Assembly: GCF_900103525.1 (NCBI RefSeq)
Contig: NZ_FNHN01000002.1
Coordinates: 124,001-188,000 of the forward strand
DNA length: 64,000 nucleotides
Direction of reading: 5' to 3'
Origin: Bacillus sp. OK048
Lineage (GTDB): Bacteria; Bacillota; Bacilli; Bacillales; Cytobacillaceae
Shown here: piece by piece, positions 59,698 through 64,000 of the stretch
How positions within the stretch are numbered: position 1 is the stretch's first letter
How the letters are laid out: each line of letters begins with the position of its first letter
Translations under genes and position numbers: made by a program
The notes under the pieces: generated by a model
Told to the model about the DNA's origin: nothing
Database searches by the model: none
Seen by the model: the letters and a program-made list of their open reading frames with translations, nothing else

Positions 59698-60785
59698 TAT
59701 ATTTCGAAAAGATTATCATCAGGCATCTCTTTTTGTTGAATAACCAAGTGAAAAAACGAACTCATTCCAGATGGCATGATCAAACTTCGTATCGCCCGAT
59801 TGCGTTTACTAACTTCAGAAAAAGGATTTGGATCATAATGGTTTTCTAATTCCTTTAAAATTCCTGCTTTTAGTAAAAATTCATCCTGTCTAAGCTTTGA
59901 ATGAAATTTCAACCCTTCCTGCTCGCCCTTTTGAATCAGCCAATCAAAATGAATATGTGTGGTAATGTCCATTTCGCCTGGGTTTTCTAAAACATCATGA
60001 ATCATTTGGTGCTGATAATATCCACGCAGGCTTCCTTTTATTCTCGAAGGGTGATTCCAGTCTTCTTTGGTATAACCATAATCTGCTGTAACAACAATCC
60101 CTTTTGCTATTACCCTTGATATATCCTTCACCATGCCTTCCATAAATAAAGGCACCTCAATTCGTTGTTTTTCTTGTAAAACAAAGCCAGTCTCCTCCAA
60201 AAAAGAGAGAATGGACGAATTGGTTAACGGCACCTTGTCCTCATACAAGGAATTGTTTTTAATGCCAACCATCATTTCAAATAATTGACCGTTCACTTTT
60301 TCTATTACATGAACCGGCAGGGCATCAAATAATTCATTTGAAAAGACCATCCCTTCAAATGGTTCAAGTTCATCTAGTTTGCATACTTGTGTTATAGAAT
60401 AACGGAATTTTAATAACTCATTTTGCAATTTTCGATGATATGGACTGCTTTCCACTATTATGTAATTTAATGGAGTTTTGATAGAATCTTCCCATTCCTG
60501 TAAGAAAGCATGGGCAAAACGGCCATTTCCAGCACCAATCTCACAAAATATCGGTTCTAATCCCTTTTTTTCACAAATACTTGCAAACCACTTAGCAATG
60601 ATTCGACCATATACATCGGAAATATTACTGGTCGTAATAAAATCTCCCTGGCTGCCAATTTTTTGTTTATTTTTCATATAGTAACCAAATTCAGGGTGAT
60701 AAAGGACTGCGTCCATGTATTCTGCATAGGAAATCAAACGAGTTGGTGAGCTTGTGATTAAACTCTTTAAATAAGCAAGCATCAT
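59697..60785 (-). CDS. MidA/NDUFAF7-type SAM-dependent methyltransferase
   Basis: 362 residues, class I methyltransferase: ISYAEYMDAVLYHPEFGYY (N-terminal family motif), EIGAGNGRFAHAFLQ (SAM loop), VFSNELFDALPVHVI. The family includes the arginine methyltransferase MidA. Its ATG shares a base with the yqgX stop, so it is coupled to it. Substrate in Bacillus unknown. Confidence 0.87.
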   Translation of the reverse strand: MMLAYLKSLITSSPTRLISYAEYMDAVLYHPEFGYYMKNKQKIGSQGDFITTSNISDVYGRIIAKWFASICEKKGLEPIFCEIGAGNGRFAHAFLQEWEDSIKTPLNYIIVESSPYHRKLQNELLKFRYSITQVCKLDELEPFEGMVFSNELFDALPVHVIEKVNGQLFEMMVGIKNNSLYEDKVPLTNSSILSFLEETGFVLQEKQRIEVPLFMEGMVKDISRVIAKGIVVTADYGYTKEDWNHPSRIKGSLRGYYQHQMIHDVLENPGEMDITTHIHFDWLIQKGEQEGLKFHSKLRQDEFLLKAGILKELENHYDPNPFSEVSKRNRAIRSLIMPSGMSSFFHLVIQQKEMPDDNLFEI

Positions 60786-61420
60786 TAAAACCCATTTAAA
60801 AACGGATTACTGTCCATTTCTTCTCCAATTGTCGTTATCGGTCCATGCCCAGACAAAACTTCCGTTTCCTCAGGTAAAAATAATAATTTTTCATGAATAC
60901 TCTTTATTAATTGTTTATGATTTCCCCCTGGGAGGTCTGTTCGGCCAATACTGTTTTGAAATAATGCATCACCTGATACTACAAAGCCCGCTTTTTCAAA
61001 GTAGTACGATACACTTCCAGGAGAGTGACCTGGTGTCTCTAATAAGGTGAACGAGAATTCCTCAATTGTAATGGCTTCTTCTTTTGTTAAGAGGTAGTCT
61101 GCTTTTTTCATTTTTACTAAATCTTGCATTTTAAAAAACTTGGAACCATTTAAAGCAGGATCTGTTAACCAATCTTCTTCCACTTCATGAATATAAACAG
61201 GAATTTTGTAATAGTCTCTTACCTCGTCTACCCCGCCGATATGGTCAAAATGTCCATGTGTTAAAAAAATCGCAATCGGCGTAAGTTCTCTTTTCGTTAA
61301 CCACTTAATCAACCTTTTCCCATCACCGCCTGGATCAAAAATCAAACAGTTTTTTTCAGGACTTTCAACTATATAACAATTTGTTTGTAAAACCCCTAGT
61401 GGGATTTGAAACCATTTCAT
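60785..61420 (-). CDS. yqgX: MBL-fold hydrolase YqgX
   Basis: 211 residues, as in B. subtilis. Metallo-beta-lactamase motif THGHFDHIGG (H55, H57, D59, H60), ETPGHSPGS, GDALF and LSGHGP. Glyoxalase-II-like; bacillithiol-linked detoxification is likely. ATG at 61420 after GTTGGAGG. Confidence 0.9.
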   Translation of the reverse strand: MKWFQIPLGVLQTNCYIVESPEKNCLIFDPGGDGKRLIKWLTKRELTPIAIFLTHGHFDHIGGVDEVRDYYKIPVYIHEVEEDWLTDPALNGSKFFKMQDLVKMKKADYLLTKEEAITIEEFSFTLLETPGHSPGSVSYYFEKAGFVVSGDALFQNSIGRTDLPGGNHKQLIKSIHEKLLFLPEETEVLSGHGPITTIGEEMDSNPFLNGF

Positions 61421-61673
61421 CTTTTCGCTACCTCCAACTATTTTCACATTAAGGCTGTTTTCATAAACATTGTTGTTAAAATCCTTAAAAAGAGCCTTTA
61501 CTTAATTTCATTTTACACTATGAAAGCTGTATTGCTAACTTTTTTTAGCCCTCGACAAATGAATCAAAAGAATATAAAATAAGAATCGAATGTATATAAT
61601 ATTCTTACATAACTATCTTTAGAAATTAGTTGGGCGCTAAGCTCAAGTATATCTAATAAAGGGGGCTTTATTA

Positions 61674-61850
61674 ATGGGAGTAGTTATTATTTTTGCTTTG
61701 GTTGCCATACTTGCTGCATATGGTTCATTCACTGCCCTAAAAAATAAAAATTTCTTAGGTGCATTTTTTGCGGTAGCATCACTAGCTGTTTTTGGTTGGT
61801 TTGCCATTATGACGCTGATTGAAAGTGGTTTTCCAACAGGGACACATTAA
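61674..61850 (+). CDS. yqgW: DUF2759 membrane protein YqgW
   Basis: 58 residues with two membrane helices (VVIIFALVAILAAYGSF, LGAFFAVASLAVFGWFAI). Matches YqgW/DUF2759 in size and synteny. Strong site AAAGGGGG upstream. Confidence 0.88.
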   Translation: MGVVIIFALVAILAAYGSFTALKNKNFLGAFFAVASLAVFGWFAIMTLIESGFPTGTH

Positions 61851-61853
61851 AAA

Positions 61854-62064
61854 GAAAAGCGCAAGCGCCCTGGTCAGCGGCGTATGGCCTCCTCGAAAAA
61901 GCTAACGCTTTTTCTTCGTGCGAAGTCTATGCTGCCGGAGCGTTCCTTGTGGAGCGCTCCAACCGAGATAAAGGAAACACGAAGAGCCGGAGGCGATTCG
62001 ATGTTGACTTATCGTAGGGCGGAGAGCGAAGGACACTAGCCGCTAGGGCGCTGGAGCTGGACAG
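61854..62064. repeat. Intergenic palindromic repeat element, copy 2
   Basis: Begins AAAAGCGCAAGCGCCC and ends GGCGCTGGAGCTGGACAG, the same ends as copy 1 at 9352-9474 but with a longer, partly self-complementary middle (AAAAAGCTAACGCTTTTT). Confidence 0.75.
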
Positions 62065-62109
62065 TAAACTAAGTTTAAAAATTTTTACTTTTCTTATCTA
62101 TTAAAAGAT

Positions 62110-62133
62110 CCAAAGACTGCCAGATGGCAGTCT
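62110..62133 (-). terminator. Terminator of yqgU
   Basis: AAAGACTGCCATCTGGCAGTCTTT is a perfect palindrome-type stem, followed by a T-containing stretch on the minus strand. Confidence 0.8.
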
Positions 62134-62134
62134 T

Positions 62135-63271
62135 TTACTTTTTTACGAGCTTGTAAATTTCTTTTGTATGGAGATCAATGATTTGATCAAATCGATTTCC
62201 ATACAGTGCTGCTTCCCCTGCAGGTGATAAAAGCAAAGGTTCATTCTTCAGAGCTTTTAAAATAACATCGCTCTTATCCTTATTGATATCATAACTTACA
62301 AGGTCAAAACCCCCAGAGTAAGCATCAGCTTCAGCACTTTTCAATGGCTTTAGGGTAATGAATTTTCCCTTGCTCTCATTAAAATCGTAAAAAGGTACTA
62401 ACCATCCTGAAAACATTGTCAAATGAGGAACTGAAAAAGTAAAGACTTCCTTTTTATCCTTTTTATAAAAGCTATAAGCAGCCTGTAATTTTTCTTCATC
62501 ATTGACTGTAACAGTCATTAGAATGTTACGATAGGTTGAAAATTGGAGAACATCATCAAGTATTGTTTCCTCTTTATCCGTTCCTAAATGCTTGCTCATT
62601 AGGGGAGCAAAAAGCGATGGACTCGCTTCATCCCAGTGTAAAAATGCAACTTCTTCCTTTCCTAACCACTTAATAAATGGTTGTGGAATCGATAATTCAG
62701 CAAGTTTATTTTTTTCTATATCTAAAAGGAGCATTTGAAAGCTCCAATCCTCATTAAACGAAGAAATTAGAATTTCAGATTCGTTAAATTGGTTCCATTC
62801 AAATTCTAATTCATAGGATGGAATAGATTTTTTTATGATTTCCGATCCATCAGGGGTTACGATGGTAACTTGTCCTTCATAGGTGGAAGGAGATGATTGA
62901 ATGAGTATTAACTCTTTTGATGGACTAATTTGTACGCTTACAATGGGTGCACCACTTTTATAAAGCAATTCGCTACTACCCGTTAGCAGATGATAAACGT
63001 ATAATGACGATGATTGCTCATAATTTGTTATATAGAGTATCTCTTGGTCGGTAAGCCAACCGCCAATTTTATAAAACTCACCTTCAGGAATTTCAATTGG
63101 GAGTTTCCACGCTTTTTCCGGCTGTGCTGCATGCGGGTCATTTTGCTTTTCAACATCTTCAGAAGGGGTAGGCTTAGCATCTTGTTGATGTGTACAAGCA
63201 CTAAAAATGGAGGCAAAAATCAGCCAAAACGAAATTTGAAAAATAATTTTAACTACCTTGCTTAGCTGCAT
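62135..63271 (-). CDS. yqgU: YqgU-like lipoprotein
   Basis: 378 residues. N-terminal signal helix with lipobox FSAC (C26), Pro/Glu linker, then repeated beta-strands typical of a WD40/TolB-like propeller (GGWLTDQEILYITN, SPSKELILIQSS). Anchored to the outer membrane face. Synteny matches B. subtilis yqgU; function unknown. Confidence 0.83.
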   Translation of the reverse strand: MQLSKVVKIIFQISFWLIFASIFSACTHQQDAKPTPSEDVEKQNDPHAAQPEKAWKLPIEIPEGEFYKIGGWLTDQEILYITNYEQSSSLYVYHLLTGSSELLYKSGAPIVSVQISPSKELILIQSSPSTYEGQVTIVTPDGSEIIKKSIPSYELEFEWNQFNESEILISSFNEDWSFQMLLLDIEKNKLAELSIPQPFIKWLGKEEVAFLHWDEASPSLFAPLMSKHLGTDKEETILDDVLQFSTYRNILMTVTVNDEEKLQAAYSFYKKDKKEVFTFSVPHLTMFSGWLVPFYDFNESKGKFITLKPLKSAEADAYSGGFDLVSYDINKDKSDVILKALKNEPLLLSPAGEAALYGNRFDQIIDLHTKEIYKLVKK

Positions 63272-63360
63272 TTTCCTCCTCCCTCCTTTTTCTATTCTAT
63301 AATTAGTACGTTTTCATTACAAAAATGTTTCAATAATAACAGGAACATTATAAAAATAAG

Positions 63361-63390
63361 AAAAAAGTCGCATGTAAACGACTTTTTTTA
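63361..63390 (-). terminator. Terminator of yqgT
   Basis: AAAAGTCG and CGACTTTT pair around TTTACATG; T-runs on both sides. Confidence 0.75.
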
Positions 63391-63460
63391 AAAAAATAAC
63401 CAACACAATAGTTTATTTTAATGTCATTGATATCATTTTACAAGTCATCTACTAAACGAA

Positions 63461-64000
63461 TTACAAATAAAGTGAGGCAAGAAAAATGCCCTCTACTTTT
63501 TGAAGAATGTCGTTAACTTGGGATAAAGGTAACGGATTAATTCCCTTTCCTAATTCGATTGTGAAACCAGGGCGTTTAAACTCTTGAATATACCAATCCT
63601 TGAATCCCGCATGACTATCGACATTTCGAATTGCCTTGTAGCCACTAACTCTTTCAAATTCTTTTGCAAGTTCTTCAGATTCTGGCGGTTCAAAGCCTTC
63701 ATAGCCCCAATAAAATTCCTCACCTTGGGTATGAAATGCCAAAACCCGATCGAACTGATTGCTTTTGACCAAATCAGCCATTGCAATTGCCTCTGGTTCA
63801 GTTAAAGTTGACTGACCTGGATAATCTCTAGGTGCGGGGGATTTTGGTATCTTTCTCTTTTGCTCAATTTCCCAATTTGCCGGGTACTGATTGTTTAAGT
63901 CTACCCCTCTTATGTTTGCCTTCCAATGAACAAATTCAGTACTGCCATCATTTATCTTCATTACTTCATTATAACGGCTAGTTGGAGGTCCATTTAAAAC
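63461..64000 (-). CDS. yqgT: M14-family peptidase YqgT (partial, 3' part)
   Basis: The frame is open to the window edge, so the N-terminal half lies outside. Visible: NIRGVDLNNQYPANW (substrate loop of M14 peptidases), LAFHTQGEEFYWGY (third zinc His), and catalytic Glu in FTIELGKG. Gamma-D-glutamyl-diamino acid endopeptidase-like, acting on peptidoglycan stems. Synteny with yqgU supports yqgT. Confidence 0.9.
   Translation of the reverse strand, partial: VLNGPPTSRYNEVMKINDGSTEFVHWKANIRGVDLNNQYPANWEIEQKRKIPKSPAPRDYPGQSTLTEPEAIAMADLVKSNQFDRVLAFHTQGEEFYWGYEGFEPPESEELAKEFERVSGYKAIRNVDSHAGFKDWYIQEFKRPGFTIELGKGINPLPLSQVNDILQKVEGIFLASLYL

Noticed and set aside
1-64000. tRNA or rRNA genes, including a tRNA attachment site
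   Set aside because: No cloverleaf or rRNA-like stretch was recognised; the attachment site is the comGA coding sequence.

Overview
The window is chromosomal DNA of a low-GC Gram-positive spore-former-type bacterium of the family Bacillaceae (Neobacillus/Bacillus-like; genus is a guess). Evidence: strong AGGAGG-type ribosome binding sites, TTG/GTG starts, and a gene order matching the Bacillus subtilis yqgT-comG-gcv region (yqgT, yqgU, yqgW, yqgX, yqgY, comGA-comGG, yqzE, yqhG, yqhH, gcvT-gcvPA-gcvPB, yqhL, lipM).

Layout. 1-9.7 kb: an SRPBCC protein, lipM, the rhodanese-like yqhL, the glycine cleavage operon gcvT-gcvPA-gcvPB behind a glycine riboswitch and leader terminator, the helicase yqhH, yqhG and yqzE. 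9.7-13.3 kb: competence pseudopilus genes comGG to comGB and the 3' part of comGA. 13.3-57.9 kb: a complete, apparently intact siphovirus prophage of about 44.6 kb inserted in comGA. 57.9-64 kb: the 5' part of comGA, an HTH regulator, yqgY, a MidA-type methyltransferase, yqgX, yqgW, yqgU and the 3' part of yqgT.

The prophage, read from its right end, has a large serine integrase, an HTH protein, a small basic protein and a CI/LexA-like repressor divergent from a Cro-like gene. Leftward come recombination/replication genes (Gam, zinc-finger/RecA-like ATPase, SSB-like DUF669, P4-type primase-helicase, ERCC4 nuclease, YopX, MazG, FtsK-gamma), the late regulator ArpU, HNH-terS-terL packaging, portal, ClpP-like protease, HK97-type capsid, head-tail joining, tail tube, frameshifted tail chaperones, tape measure, baseplate and fibre proteins including a polysaccharide deacetylase-like tip, an acyltransferase moron, two paralogous unknown genes, holin and amidase. 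Beyond the lysis cassette lies cargo: a self-standing three-gene unknown operon, small genes, and a four-gene conjugation-like module (HerA/VirD4-type ATPase, two small membrane proteins of which one resembles a VirB2-type pilin, and a ribbon-helix-helix-like protein).

Main result: the prophage sits exactly inside the Walker A codons of comGA. Recombining the two junctions across a shared 4-bp ACCG core restores an open 361-codon comGA with a perfect GPTGSGKTT loop. The lysogen should therefore be non-competent while excision should restore comGA, an arrangement analogous to the comK prophages of Listeria. The conjugation-like cargo and the three-gene operon are the best candidates for undescribed systems.
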